Shown: positions 1-7,282 of the stretch, piece after piece
How positions within the stretch are numbered: the stretch's first letter is position 1
Layout of the letters: the number at the start of each line of letters is the position of its first letter
Source: Lucifugimonas sp038150225
GTDB lineage: Bacteria > Chloroflexota > Dehalococcoidia > Lucifugimonadales > Lucifugimonadaceae
Length of the DNA stretch: 21,176 nt
Direction of reading: 5' to 3'
Assembly (NCBI GenBank): GCA_038150225.1
Contig: JAYQWG010000032.1
Location: forward strand, 1-21,176
Program-made: the position numbers and the translations under genes
Notes under the pieces: generated by a model
What the model saw: only the letters and a program-made list of their open reading frames with translations
Told to the model about the DNA's origin: nothing
The model's database searches: none

Positions 1-68
1 CGGTACGAGTGACTGAATTGCCAATGAGCCCTGAGCGGGTATTCATGACAATGCATAGGGACAAGTAA
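1..68 (+). CDS. C-terminal tail of a truncated gene, possibly a molybdenum hydroxylase large subunit
   Basis: An open frame enters from the left edge (codons from base 3) and stops at TAA 66-68, giving 21 residues that include ELPMSPERV. In the CoxL/xanthine dehydrogenase large-subunit family the last residues commonly read like 'LP.tPeRv', and the L2 subunit in this window ends with the comparable LPVKPGRIL. That makes a third large subunit, here on the plus strand, the best guess. The evidence is a short motif only, so any other protein with this tail is possible. The other two plus frames stop within 15 bases, which supports this frame being the coding one. Confidence 0.42.
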   Translation, partial: VRVTELPMSPERVFMTMHRDK

Positions 69-138
69 CCAGACGGGATAGGGCCACGTAGGACTGCCTA
101 ACCAAAGCGCCGCGCATAGGATTAACGCCCTCAAAGGC

Positions 139-162
139 ATTTCCTCACTTGCGAAAGGAAAT
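139..162 (+). promoter_or_regulatory. Hairpin enclosing the ribosome binding site of the small ORF
   Basis: ATTTCCT (139-145) and AGGAAAT (156-162) are perfect complements around a 10-base loop. The right arm contains the purine-rich AAGGAAA, which is the only plausible Shine-Dalgarno for the ATG at 168. If the stem forms in RNA it would hide the ribosome binding site. The pairing is seen directly; the regulatory effect is inferred. Confidence 0.35.
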
Positions 163-167
163 TTTGG

Positions 168-332
168 ATGCACCTTGACCGGTCTTCGAAAACCAAAGAT
201 TTGCTGACAGCGCTGGGGCACCTGGGTCAAGCTCAGGAGCGTGGTGCTGACGAGCGCGTCATTTCTGAGTTGACCGAGCGAGTTGAGGATGCGAAAGAGG
301 AACTGAGCCGGTTCCTCTCGAAATCAGCCTAG
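168..332 (+). CDS. Small charged helical protein, 54 residues, unknown function
   Basis: ATG 168 to TAG 330-332 encodes 54 residues. A purine-rich AAGGAAA lies 6 bases upstream of the ATG, and there is no other ATG, GTG or TTG between the upstream in-frame stop (TAA 123-125) and this start. The product is rich in Glu, Arg, Lys and Leu, with heptad-like spacing (DLLTALGHLG, then VISELTERVEDAKEELSRFL), so it is probably helical and perhaps a short coiled coil. It has no signal peptide, membrane segment or cysteine. It follows the truncated plus-strand gene by about 100 bases and ends one base before the end of folB on the other strand. I do not recognise a family. Confidence 0.5.
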   Translation: MHLDRSSKTKDLLTALGHLGQAQERGADERVISELTERVEDAKEELSRFLSKSA

Positions 333-695
333 CTACTTCTGCCTGTAAATCTCTACGCCGACTGATCTTGCGCGCCTCACCGCTCCCGGCTTGGTGACCT
401 TTACGCGTGTAGCTTGAGCCAGCGGGTCTGATAGGCATATATCGGCAATGTTTTGTGCCAGTGCTTCGACTAACCCAAAGCTTGAGCCTTCGACCATATC
501 GATAACGGCCTTGGAGATCGTCCTGTAATTGACGGTGTCCTCGATCTGATCTGAGTTGCCAGCATTCGACAGGTCGGCTTCGATCTCGATATCAACAGAT
601 ATCCGCTGCTTGGTGAGCCGCTCCCACTCGTTGATCCCGATGATGCAGTCGAGAACCAGGTTGTCGATTCGAACAATGTCGTGTTGTCTAGTCAT
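333..695 (-). CDS. folB: Dihydroneopterin aldolase
   Basis: Cytosolic enzyme of folate synthesis that cleaves 7,8-dihydroneopterin to 6-hydroxymethyl-7,8-dihydropterin and glycolaldehyde. The 120 residues match the usual family length. Family landmarks are present: GINEWER near residue 20 (Glu23), DTVNYRT at 53-59, LVEALA with the pterin-anchoring Glu77, and VTKPGA with the catalytic Lys102. The start is ATG 693-695, with no convincing Shine-Dalgarno, so translation may be coupled to the SDR gene that ends 30 bases upstream. It is the last gene of a folE-SDR-folB cluster. FolB/FolX paralogues can act as epimerases, but the folE neighbourhood favours the folate role. Confidence 0.93.
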   Translation of the reverse strand: MTRQHDIVRIDNLVLDCIIGINEWERLTKQRISVDIEIEADLSNAGNSDQIEDTVNYRTISKAVIDMVEGSSFGLVEALAQNIADICLSDPLAQATRVKVTKPGAVRRARSVGVEIYRQK

Positions 696-725
696 GTGAG
701 TTAAGTGCGTAAGACTGGATTCTGA

Positions 726-1457
726 TTAGTAGATGTGACGTCCACCGTCGACGAAGATTGATTCACCAGTGATGAAGTCGTTGGAGATGAGCATCATCAT
801 CGCTTGAGAGACCTCTTCAAGAGTTCCCATGCGATCTGCTGGGCCGAGGTCGGTCTGGATCTGGTCTCTTGGTCTGTTCACCGGAATATCCGATGGAGGC
901 AGGATGGCTCCAAGAGAAATTTCGTTTACCTGGATGCTGGGGGCCAGAGCTACCGCTAGAGATCTAGTGAGACCGGAAAGTGCTGATTTAGACACTCCGT
1001 AGGCAAACCGCGTCGGCCGAGCAGTGCGCCAATCGTTCAGGTTGATTATTTTTCCTAGGGAATCAGCTGGCAGTGTTCGACTCATCCCTTGAGCCAGGAG
1101 AAACGGTGCACGTGCGTTTACTGCGAAGTGCCTGTCCCAGAGTTCGACATCTGTTTCATTGAGTGGGACTTTTTCGAATATCGAAGCGTTGTTAACGAGA
1201 ATTTCGACCGGGCCGACGCTGCCAACAACTTCGGTCACCGCTCGTTCAATTTCGACAGGGTTCTCAAGGTCAGCCTGAACCGTAATCGCATCAGTTCCAA
1301 GATCTCGGATGAAAGATGCAGTTTCTTCGGCATCGTGACCAGAGTTGCCGTAGTGCACGGCAACTCTGCATCCGACCTCGCCTAGAGCAATCGCAAGTGA
1401 CCTGCCAACCCGTTTTCCTGCGCCCGTGACTAAGGCAACTTTGCCGCTTGGGTCCAC
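726..1457 (-). CDS. Pteridine reductase-like short-chain dehydrogenase (PTR1/FolM type)
   Basis: A 243-residue Rossmann-fold NADPH reductase. The cofactor motif TGAGKRVG (11-18) carries the Arg typical of the PTR1/FolM group, NNAS lies at 89-92, and the catalytic YGVSK (Tyr153, Lys157) is intact. The usual SDR catalytic Ser position reads NDW (Asp142), followed by RTARPTRFAY, closely like the Asp plus 'RP..F.Y' pattern of pteridine reductases and dihydromonapterin reductase. Placement between folE and folB supports reduction of a pterin or dihydrofolate. The start is GTG 1457 with GAG seven bases upstream; folE ends 15 bases before. Generic SDR 3-oxoacyl reductase activity is the main alternative, but the missing Ser argues against it. 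Confidence 0.83.
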   Translation of the reverse strand: MDPSGKVALVTGAGKRVGRSLAIALGEVGCRVAVHYGNSGHDAEETASFIRDLGTDAITVQADLENPVEIERAVTEVVGSVGPVEILVNNASIFEKVPLNETDVELWDRHFAVNARAPFLLAQGMSRTLPADSLGKIINLNDWRTARPTRFAYGVSKSALSGLTRSLAVALAPSIQVNEISLGAILPPSDIPVNRPRDQIQTDLGPADRMGTLEEVSQAMMMLISNDFITGESIFVDGGRHIY

Positions 1458-1472
1458 TGATGATCTCGTTTA

Positions 1473-2105
1473 CTACTGCTGCACGTGGCTGAAGAATTCT
1501 TCTCGAGTTGAAGCATTCTTCTTGAACAAACCCCGTAGCGCACTCGTGGTCATGATGGTATTCGGCTTCCGTACGCCTCTCATCGCCGCACAGAGGTGTT
1601 GAGCTTCCACAACGACTCCTACGCCGGTTGGCTCGATTAGGCAGTCCATGATCGCCGCTATCTCTTGCGTCATCCGCTCTTGCACTTGCAGTCTCCGAGC
1701 GTACATCTCTACCAGGCGCGGAATTTTTGAGAGGCCAACTACTTTCTGGTTCGGCAGGTATCCGACGTGAGCCTTGCCGTAGAACGGCAGCAAGTGATGT
1801 TCACAAAGTGAATAGAAGTCGATGTCCTTGACCACGACCATCTCGTCGTATTCGACATCGAACATGGCGTTATTTAATAGCTCCATCGGGTCAGTCGCGT
1901 AACCCGAAAGCAATTCGTCGTACATGTTTGCGACACGTTTTGGCGTGTCGGCTGTTCCCTGGGCATCTACACCATCTCCAACAACCTGGAGCATCGTGGA
2001 TACGCCATTTGCGATTACGCTTTTACAGCTGCTGTCGAGCAAGACACCAGGTTCAAATTCGAACTGGTTTGAGTCTGTGGCAGGGATGTCGAGTTCGGTA
2101 CTCAT
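1473..2105 (-). CDS. folE: GTP cyclohydrolase I
   Basis: Catalyses GTP to 7,8-dihydroneopterin triphosphate plus formate, the entry step to folate and related pterins. With the ATG at 2105 the product is 210 residues, a normal length. Zinc ligands are visible: Cys101 and His104 in CEHHLLPF and Cys172 in LCAAMRG, with the same 71-residue spacing between the cysteines as in E. coli FolE. KVVGLSKIPR and MTTSALRG are also family signatures. I chose ATG 2105 because AAGGAAG lies nine bases upstream. An in-frame TTG at 2147 would add 14 residues but has no such site and lies in a dyad. It heads the folE-SDR-folB cluster. Confidence 0.96.
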   Translation of the reverse strand: MSTELDIPATDSNQFEFEPGVLLDSSCKSVIANGVSTMLQVVGDGVDAQGTADTPKRVANMYDELLSGYATDPMELLNNAMFDVEYDEMVVVKDIDFYSLCEHHLLPFYGKAHVGYLPNQKVVGLSKIPRLVEMYARRLQVQERMTQEIAAIMDCLIEPTGVGVVVEAQHLCAAMRGVRKPNTIMTTSALRGLFKKNASTREEFFSHVQQ

Positions 2106-2128
2106 AAACCAACGCTTCCTTGGAGCAG

Positions 2129-2148
2129 ATTGTTTTTTTGCAAACAAT
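2129..2148. repeat. Inverted repeat in the folE leader
   Basis: ATTGTTT (2129-2135) and AAACAAT (2142-2148) pair perfectly around six bases, 24 bases upstream of the folE ATG and just beyond its Shine-Dalgarno. It could be a regulator site or a leader hairpin. It is not a good terminator because no T-run follows on the minus strand. Confidence 0.4.
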
Positions 2149-2161
2149 TAGATGCACATCG

Positions 2162-2189
2162 ATATTACGTAGTTACGCACCAATGCTAA
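2162..2189 (-). promoter_or_regulatory. Weak candidate promoter for folE
   Basis: Read on the minus strand, TTAGCA (2189-2184) and TAATAT (2167-2162) are separated by 16 bases, each matching 4 of 6 consensus positions. It lies in the 113-base gap between the moaD-like gene and folE. If real, the folate cluster is transcribed separately from the hydroxylase operon. The match is modest. Confidence 0.28.
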
Positions 2190-2218
2190 CAAGCGGGTGT
2201 AGAAACCGATTAGCCTGG

Positions 2219-2485
2219 CTATCCGCCGGAGATGGCGGTTACGAAGTGGACCTCGACATCATCAGAGTCGAGTTTCTGGAGCAAACCCCGTCGGGTTGCG
2301 GTGTGCCCGACCACCGCTGCCAGTCCTGGTTTGAGCGCATCATCTTCGATTAGATGCTTCTTCATTCCCGGGTAGGCAGCTTCGAGTTTTTCTATCAACT
2401 CGCCGAGAGTATCGGCGGGCATGTCTACCTGCTCTACGCCGCCTGCGTATTTACGCAATGCGTAAGGTAGGAAGACTTTTGCCAT
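2219..2485 (-). CDS. MoaD/ThiS-family ubiquitin-like sulfur carrier
   Basis: An 88-residue protein ending in Ile-Ser-Gly-Gly. The Gly-Gly C-terminus after a beta-grasp-like sequence is the hallmark of MoaD/ThiS carriers, which are adenylylated and thiocarboxylated at the last glycine and donate sulfur. The segment TLGELIEKLEAAYPG at about residues 26-40 matches the family helix. MoaD feeds molybdopterin synthase (MoaE), and the position 33 bases behind two molybdenum hydroxylase large subunits suggests a link to their cofactor. ThiS-like or other thiocarboxylate roles cannot be excluded; no moaE or moeB partner is in the window. The start is ATG 2485 with GGAGAG upstream. Confidence 0.8.
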   Translation of the reverse strand: MAKVFLPYALRKYAGGVEQVDMPADTLGELIEKLEAAYPGMKKHLIEDDALKPGLAAVVGHTATRRGLLQKLDSDDVEVHFVTAISGG

Positions 2486-2503
2486 CCCTATCTCTCCGTA
2501 GAA

Positions 2504-2516
2504 CAGGCAGAGCCTG
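2504..2516. repeat. Short hairpin between the L2 and moaD-like genes
   Basis: CAGGC (2504-2508) and GCCTG (2512-2516) pair perfectly over a three-base AGA loop, immediately after the L2 stop codon on the minus strand. Small but GC-rich; possibly an mRNA 3'-end or processing element. Confidence 0.3.
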
Positions 2517-2518
2517 AG

Positions 2519-4786
2519 TTAGTCGTTTAGCGTTTCGAGGATTCGACCCGGCTTTACAGGCAGCTGGTACTGGCGCTTGCCAGTTGCTCCGTAGACGGCC
2601 TGAGCAGCAGCCGAAAGTGGTGGGCAGATTGGAACCTCACCGACTCCACGAACACCGTAAGGGTGCAGCGGGTTCGGTACTTCAACCATCACCACGTCGA
2701 TCATAGGCAGATCGAGTGCTGTTGGCATTCGGTAGTCGAGGAAAGATTTGTTTGCCATCGAGCCGTCTTCAGTGATGAAGTACTCCTCGTTGAGTGCCCA
2801 TCCAAGTCCCTGTACAACACCACCCTGGATCTGGCCTTCTGCGTACTGCGGGTACACAGCTTTACCCACGTCCTGGAATGCTGTTGCACGGACTACATCA
2901 GTCTTTCCGGTCGCAAGATCAACTTCGAGGTCAACAATCTGAACACCGTACGCATTACCAGCCGAAGCCAGGTTTACAGATGCGGTTGCAGTTGCAGGAC
3001 CACCAGTTGGATCGAGCTTGCCAGCGAGTTCCTGGATACCGATTGATTCACCTTCGGCAGAGAATGTACCGTTTGCGAACTCAACCTTGCTTACCTCGGT
3101 CTCCCAGAGGTTTGCAACACGGTCCTTCAGCTCATCAACGAGCTTGTGAGCTGCGTTGTAGGCGGCAAGACCAGTTGTGTAAGTCGTTCGAGATCCACCG
3201 GTTACTCCTGTGAATCCAATCGAGTCGGTGTCAGGGATGCTTGGGTGGAAGTCTTCTACCGGGATTCCGAGAACCTCAGCAGCCTGCATGGCGATGGAAG
3301 TTCGAGTTCCACCAATGTCGGCTGAACCTTCGTTTATCATGACGGTACCGTCGTCCTGCAACATTAGGTCACAGGTCGACTTACCACCACCGTTCATCCA
3401 GTAAGCGGAAGCGACTCCACGCCCTCGGGCTTTACCGGCAGGGGCGTCACCTAGTGGTGAGTTCCAGTGCTCGGAGTCCTTTGCAGCCTGGAGGGTCTCC
3501 TCAAGACCAATCTTGATGAACTGAACTCCGTCACCCCGGCGAGTGCCTTCTTTGGAGGCGTTGTCGAGTCGGAACTGAAGCTTGTCGAAGCCCATTTCTT
3601 CACAGATTTCGTCGATCACACCTTCAATTGCGAACGCAGCTTGAGGTGAGCCAGGTGCGCGGTATGCCGCAGACTTTGGCTTGTTCACAAGTACGTCGTA
3701 TCCAGTGATTCGAGAGGCTGGCAAGTTGTAGCAAGCGAATACACAAATTGCTGCAGCACCAACTGCTGATCCCGGGTATCCGCCTGACTCAAGCATGAGA
3801 TCGGTCTCAGCTGCTGTGATCTTGCCGTCTTTGTTGGCACCGATCTTCATTCGGATCTTTCCGCCAGGAGCAGGTCCAGTGGCTTCAAAGATCGAAGGTC
3901 GGTCCATAACCAGCTTCACCGGTCGACCACCTGATTTTCGTGAGAGAAGAGCAGCGATTGGAGCGAGGTAAACCTTGGTTTTTCCTCCGAAACCACCACC
4001 AATTTCAACGTAGTTAACTTTCACTCGTGATTCAGGAACACCGATCATTCCTGCGGTCTGAGCTCGGACTCCGAACGAACCCTGGGTGGATGACCAGCAA
4101 GTGATGTTTCCGTCCTGTCCCCAAACTGCGGTCGCGTTGTGCGGCTCGATGTAACCCTGGTGGATCATCGACATCTCGAACGTGCGCTCGATTACGGTGT
4201 CGGAGTTGGCAAATGCGTCTTCTACGTCACCGAACTCGTGTCGGAAAATCTTCGCAACGTTGGTGTTAGGAACATCTTCACCAAGGTGGTCACCAACGAG
4301 GGATTCCAGAATCACTGGAGCGTCGTCTGCCATTGCCTCGTCAACGTTCTTGATCGGCGTGAGTACTTCGTACTCGACCTTGATGGCGTCTGCAGCTTCA
4401 CGGGCCGTGTTTCGGTTGGTTGCTGCCACAGCTGCAACCACGTGACCACGGTAATGAACCTTATCATCGGCCATGATGTTCGACTGGTCGCGCTTGAGAT
4501 TTACGACGTCTTCACCGGTTGAAACTTCACGTTCTTCCGCTTGAGGGAAGTCATCGTGAGTCAGGACAGCGAATACACCTGGCATTGCCTCGGCAGCAGA
4601 TGTGTCGATGCTCTTTATTCGAGCATGAGCGTGTGGGCTTCGAAGAACGTCACCCCAGATGAGTCCAGGAACTTTTACGTCTCCGCCGTACACGGCTCGA
4701 CCGGTTACCTTGTCGACACCGTCGTGCCGGATTGGGCTACCGCCAACTACGTTGTAGTCAGATTTTGGGTCGTAGGTTGTGACCAT
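2519..4786 (-). CDS. Molybdenum hydroxylase large subunit L2 (xanthine dehydrogenase/CoxL family)
   Basis: A 755-residue molybdopterin-binding catalytic subunit of an aldehyde oxidase/xanthine dehydrogenase/CO dehydrogenase-type enzyme. Visible landmarks: RHDGVDKVTGRAVYGGD (20-36) opening the a/b hammerhead domain; GGGFGGK (263-269), a cofactor loop; AYRAPG (374-379); and GVGE with the expected catalytic Glu717. The CO dehydrogenase form I signature AYxCSFR is absent, so CO is unlikely to be the substrate; the true substrate is unknown. It closely resembles L1, with 18 differences in the first 78 aligned residues, and follows it after 154 bases. The start is ATG 4786 with GAGGAAAA upstream. 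No export signal is seen, so it is probably cytoplasmic, partnered by the FAD and Fe-S subunits upstream. Confidence 0.93.
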   Translation of the reverse strand: MVTTYDPKSDYNVVGGSPIRHDGVDKVTGRAVYGGDVKVPGLIWGDVLRSPHAHARIKSIDTSAAEAMPGVFAVLTHDDFPQAEEREVSTGEDVVNLKRDQSNIMADDKVHYRGHVVAAVAATNRNTAREAADAIKVEYEVLTPIKNVDEAMADDAPVILESLVGDHLGEDVPNTNVAKIFRHEFGDVEDAFANSDTVIERTFEMSMIHQGYIEPHNATAVWGQDGNITCWSSTQGSFGVRAQTAGMIGVPESRVKVNYVEIGGGFGGKTKVYLAPIAALLSRKSGGRPVKLVMDRPSIFEATGPAPGGKIRMKIGANKDGKITAAETDLMLESGGYPGSAVGAAAICVFACYNLPASRITGYDVLVNKPKSAAYRAPGSPQAAFAIEGVIDEICEEMGFDKLQFRLDNASKEGTRRGDGVQFIKIGLEETLQAAKDSEHWNSPLGDAPAGKARGRGVASAYWMNGGGKSTCDLMLQDDGTVMINEGSADIGGTRTSIAMQAAEVLGIPVEDFHPSIPDTDSIGFTGVTGGSRTTYTTGLAAYNAAHKLVDELKDRVANLWETEVSKVEFANGTFSAEGESIGIQELAGKLDPTGGPATATASVNLASAGNAYGVQIVDLEVDLATGKTDVVRATAFQDVGKAVYPQYAEGQIQGGVVQGLGWALNEEYFITEDGSMANKSFLDYRMPTALDLPMIDVVMVEVPNPLHPYGVRGVGEVPICPPLSAAAQAVYGATGKRQYQLPVKPGRILETLND

Positions 4787-4860
4787 TCGTTTTCCTCTAT
4801 AGGACCAGGTTTTGCGATCCGAAATATTGAGTTAAGTCTGTTTCGTTCAGTAAGCAATCG

Positions 4861-4889
4861 GGCCGGAAGGCTGTTTAAAACCCCCGGCC
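4861..4889. repeat. GC-rich inverted repeat between L1 and L2
   Basis: GGCCGG (4861-4866) and CCGGCC (4884-4889) pair perfectly around 17 bases in the 154-base gap between the two large-subunit genes. No T-run follows on the minus strand, so it is not a standard terminator; it could tune the L1/L2 ratio by attenuation or mRNA processing. Apart from this and the L2 ribosome binding site I see nothing else in the gap. Confidence 0.4.
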
Positions 4890-4940
4890 GTCTTGCCTGT
4901 TAATTCTTGTTTGCGCGTCCGTCCAATGCGGAATTCCTGA

Positions 4941-7211
4941 CTATTTCAGTGCCTCCAGGATTGAACCTGCATTCATCGGAGTGCTGTAGAGACGAACTCC
5001 AAGTGCTTCCTTGATGGCATTGGCTATTGCCGCAATTGGTGGGCAAATCGGTGTCTCACCAACACCACGTACACCGTATGGGTGCAGAGGGTTTGGAACT
5101 TCTACCAGGACAGTCTCGATCATTGGAAGGTCGAGGATTGTTGGCATTCGGTAGTCGAGGAAGCTCGAGTTTGCCATCGAGCCTTCATCGGTCATGAAGT
5201 ATTCCTCGTTGAGTGCCCATCCAATTCCCTGGACTGCGCCACCTTGCAACTGGCCTTCAACGTATGAAGGATGAATTGCAGTTCCAACGTCCTGAATCGC
5301 TGTGTAACGGATGACATCAGTCTTTCCGGTAGCAGTGTCGATTTCAACGTCGACGATGTGCATTCCGAATCCGTCACCTGCAGATTCGAGGTCAACACTT
5401 CCGGTCGAAGTTGCTGGACCACCAAGATCTGCAAGTTTCTCTGCGAGGTCTTTGAAGCCTATGGTCTTCTCAGCTTCTGCTTTAGAAGAGAACACGCCGT
5501 CGTTGAAATCGACGTCTTCAGGAGAAATGTCCCACAGAACACCAACTCGTTCTTTCAGAACGTCAACCAGGTTGTTCGCAGCAATCCAGCACGCGTAACC
5601 AGTCGCGTACGTGGTTCGCGAACCACCGGTAACGTCGGTGTAACCAACTGATTCGGTGTCTACCACCTGAGGTCGAACGTCGTGAGCCTGGAGTCCAAGA
5701 ACTTCGGCAACGTGCATTGCCATTGATGCTCGAGATCCACCAATATCGGTCGAACCTTCAGTAAGAGTGACTGTGCCGTCCGCGTTTACTGCAAGGTTCG
5801 CTGACGATTTGAGACCGATGTTGAACCAGTAACCGCTGGCGATACCACGACCACGAGTCTTTCCTTCTGGCGCATCACCAAGTGGGGATTTCCAGTGGTC
5901 AGAGTCCTTAGCGGCCTCGAGAACTTCTTCCATTCCGATCTTGGAGAAGAGAACACCGTCACCACGTCGGGTGCCTTCACGAGATGAGTTGTTGACGCGG
6001 AATTCCATCGAATCCCAGCCAGCCTGTTCACACAACTCATCAACTGCTGATTCCATTGCGAATGCAACCTGGGGAGAACCCGGCGCACGGTAAGGAGCAG
6101 TCTTTGGCTTGTTGACCACGACGTCCCAACCATCGATTCGCGTGTTTGGAATCTCGTATGGAGCATATACACACATTGCTGCCGGTCCGATCATGGCACC
6201 AGGGTTGGCACCTGCCTCGAACCAAATGTCAGCTTCGGCAGCGGTGAGCTTGCCGTTTGCGTCTGCACCCAGCTTGATTTTCATCTTTCCGCCAGGTGTA
6301 GGGCCGGTGGTTTCGAACACAGCCGTTCGTTCCATGACCATTTTTACCGGTCGGCTGGAGTGCTTGGAAAGCAAGGCAGCGATCGGCTCAAAGTAGACAG
6401 GGATCTTTCCACCGAATCCGCCACCGATTTCCATCGGGGTGACCTTCACACGTGAAACATCAACCTGGAGGATTCCTGCAATCTGGGCTCTTGCAGGGAA
6501 TGCACCCTGAGTGCTCGTCCAGATCTTGATGCGGTCCTCTTCGTCCCAGAACGCAGTTGCGTTGTGTGGCTCGATGTAACCCTGGTGAACCATCTGCATG
6601 TCGTATTCACGCTCGATGGTGTGGGCAGCTGATGCCATCGCACCTTGAACATCACCAAATTCGTGACGGATGTGCTCAGCCATGTTGGTGTTCGCTACGT
6701 CTTCACCGAGGTCGTCACCAACCAGGTCTTCGAGAATTACCGGGGCATCGTCAGCGAGTGCATCTTCAACATTGGTAACCGAAGGTAGTACTTCGTACTC
6801 AACGACAACCTTACGAGCAGCTTCTTCACCGACGTATCGGTCGATAGCCGCAATCGCTGCGACAGGGTGCCCTTTGTAGAGAACCTTGTCCTGTGCCATG
6901 AGCTTGTTAGAAGCCCATTTGAAGTTGACGTTACCTTCACCAAGGTCAACCAACTTGCTCGGAGCCTTCGGCATATCTGCGCCTGTTATGACGGCGAATA
7001 CGCCGTCCATGGCTTCAGCTGCTGATGTGTCGATTGATTTGATTCGAGCGTGAGCGTGTGGACTACGTACACAAACTCCCCAAATCAGCCCGGGAAGCTT
7101 GGTGTCTCCACCGTAAATCGCTCGACCAGTTACCTTGTCGTAACCATCGTGACGGATTGGTCGTGTTCCCACAACCTTGTAGTCGGTTTTTGGTTCAAAT
7201 GTTTGGACCAT
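4941..7211 (-). CDS. Molybdenum hydroxylase large subunit L1 (xanthine dehydrogenase/CoxL family)
   Basis: A 756-residue paralogue of L2. It has RHDGYDKVTGRAIYGGD at 20-36, GGGFGGK at 263-269, PYRAPG at 373-378 and the catalytic Glu719 in GVGE. The stretch before PYRAPG, which helps build the substrate pocket, differs from L2 (FEAGANPG against LESGGYPG, and VYAPYEIPN against VFACYNLPA), so the two may prefer different substrates. I take ATG 7211 as the start because GGAG lies six bases upstream and the protein then aligns with L2 from its first residues. An open frame 79 codons further upstream overlaps coxS-type coding sequence and looks unlike the family. The Fe-S subunit gene ends 71 bases before. 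Confidence 0.93.
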   Translation of the reverse strand: MVQTFEPKTDYKVVGTRPIRHDGYDKVTGRAIYGGDTKLPGLIWGVCVRSPHAHARIKSIDTSAAEAMDGVFAVITGADMPKAPSKLVDLGEGNVNFKWASNKLMAQDKVLYKGHPVAAIAAIDRYVGEEAARKVVVEYEVLPSVTNVEDALADDAPVILEDLVGDDLGEDVANTNMAEHIRHEFGDVQGAMASAAHTIEREYDMQMVHQGYIEPHNATAFWDEEDRIKIWTSTQGAFPARAQIAGILQVDVSRVKVTPMEIGGGFGGKIPVYFEPIAALLSKHSSRPVKMVMERTAVFETTGPTPGGKMKIKLGADANGKLTAAEADIWFEAGANPGAMIGPAAMCVYAPYEIPNTRIDGWDVVVNKPKTAPYRAPGSPQVAFAMESAVDELCEQAGWDSMEFRVNNSSREGTRRGDGVLFSKIGMEEVLEAAKDSDHWKSPLGDAPEGKTRGRGIASGYWFNIGLKSSANLAVNADGTVTLTEGSTDIGGSRASMAMHVAEVLGLQAHDVRPQVVDTESVGYTDVTGGSRTTYATGYACWIAANNLVDVLKERVGVLWDISPEDVDFNDGVFSSKAEAEKTIGFKDLAEKLADLGGPATSTGSVDLESAGDGFGMHIVDVEIDTATGKTDVIRYTAIQDVGTAIHPSYVEGQLQGGAVQGIGWALNEEYFMTDEGSMANSSFLDYRMPTILDLPMIETVLVEVPNPLHPYGVRGVGETPICPPIAAIANAIKEALGVRLYSTPMNAGSILEALK

Positions 7212-7243
7212 CGTTATCTCCAGACCCAGTGGTGATGCGAAAA

Positions 7244-7264
7244 CTGCCGACTCACTGTCGGCAG
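7244..7264. repeat. Strong hairpin between the Fe-S subunit and L1 genes
   Basis: CTGCCGA (7244-7250) and TCGGCAG (7258-7264) form a perfect seven-pair GC-rich stem with a seven-base loop, sitting between the Fe-S subunit stop and the L1 ribosome binding site. It has no T-run, so a processing or stability role is likelier than termination. Confidence 0.5.
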
Positions 7265-7282
7265 CAATCCGGGGTTGGTTTC

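Noticed and set aside
69..167. A tRNA or other structured RNA in the left-edge spacer
   Set aside because: No cloverleaf arms or T-loop sequence were found; only the ribosome-site hairpin stands out.
2106..2147. TTG start adding 14 residues to FolE
   Set aside because: ATG 2105 has a much better ribosome site (AAGGAAG), and the TTG falls in an inverted repeat.
4861..4889. Rho-independent terminator between L1 and L2
   Set aside because: The stem is GC-rich but the loop is 17 bases and no T-run follows on the minus strand.
2519..7211. Carbon monoxide dehydrogenase (form I CoxL) identity for L1 or L2
   Set aside because: The AYxCSFR active-site loop is absent; both read YRAPGSPQ, so only family membership is claimed.
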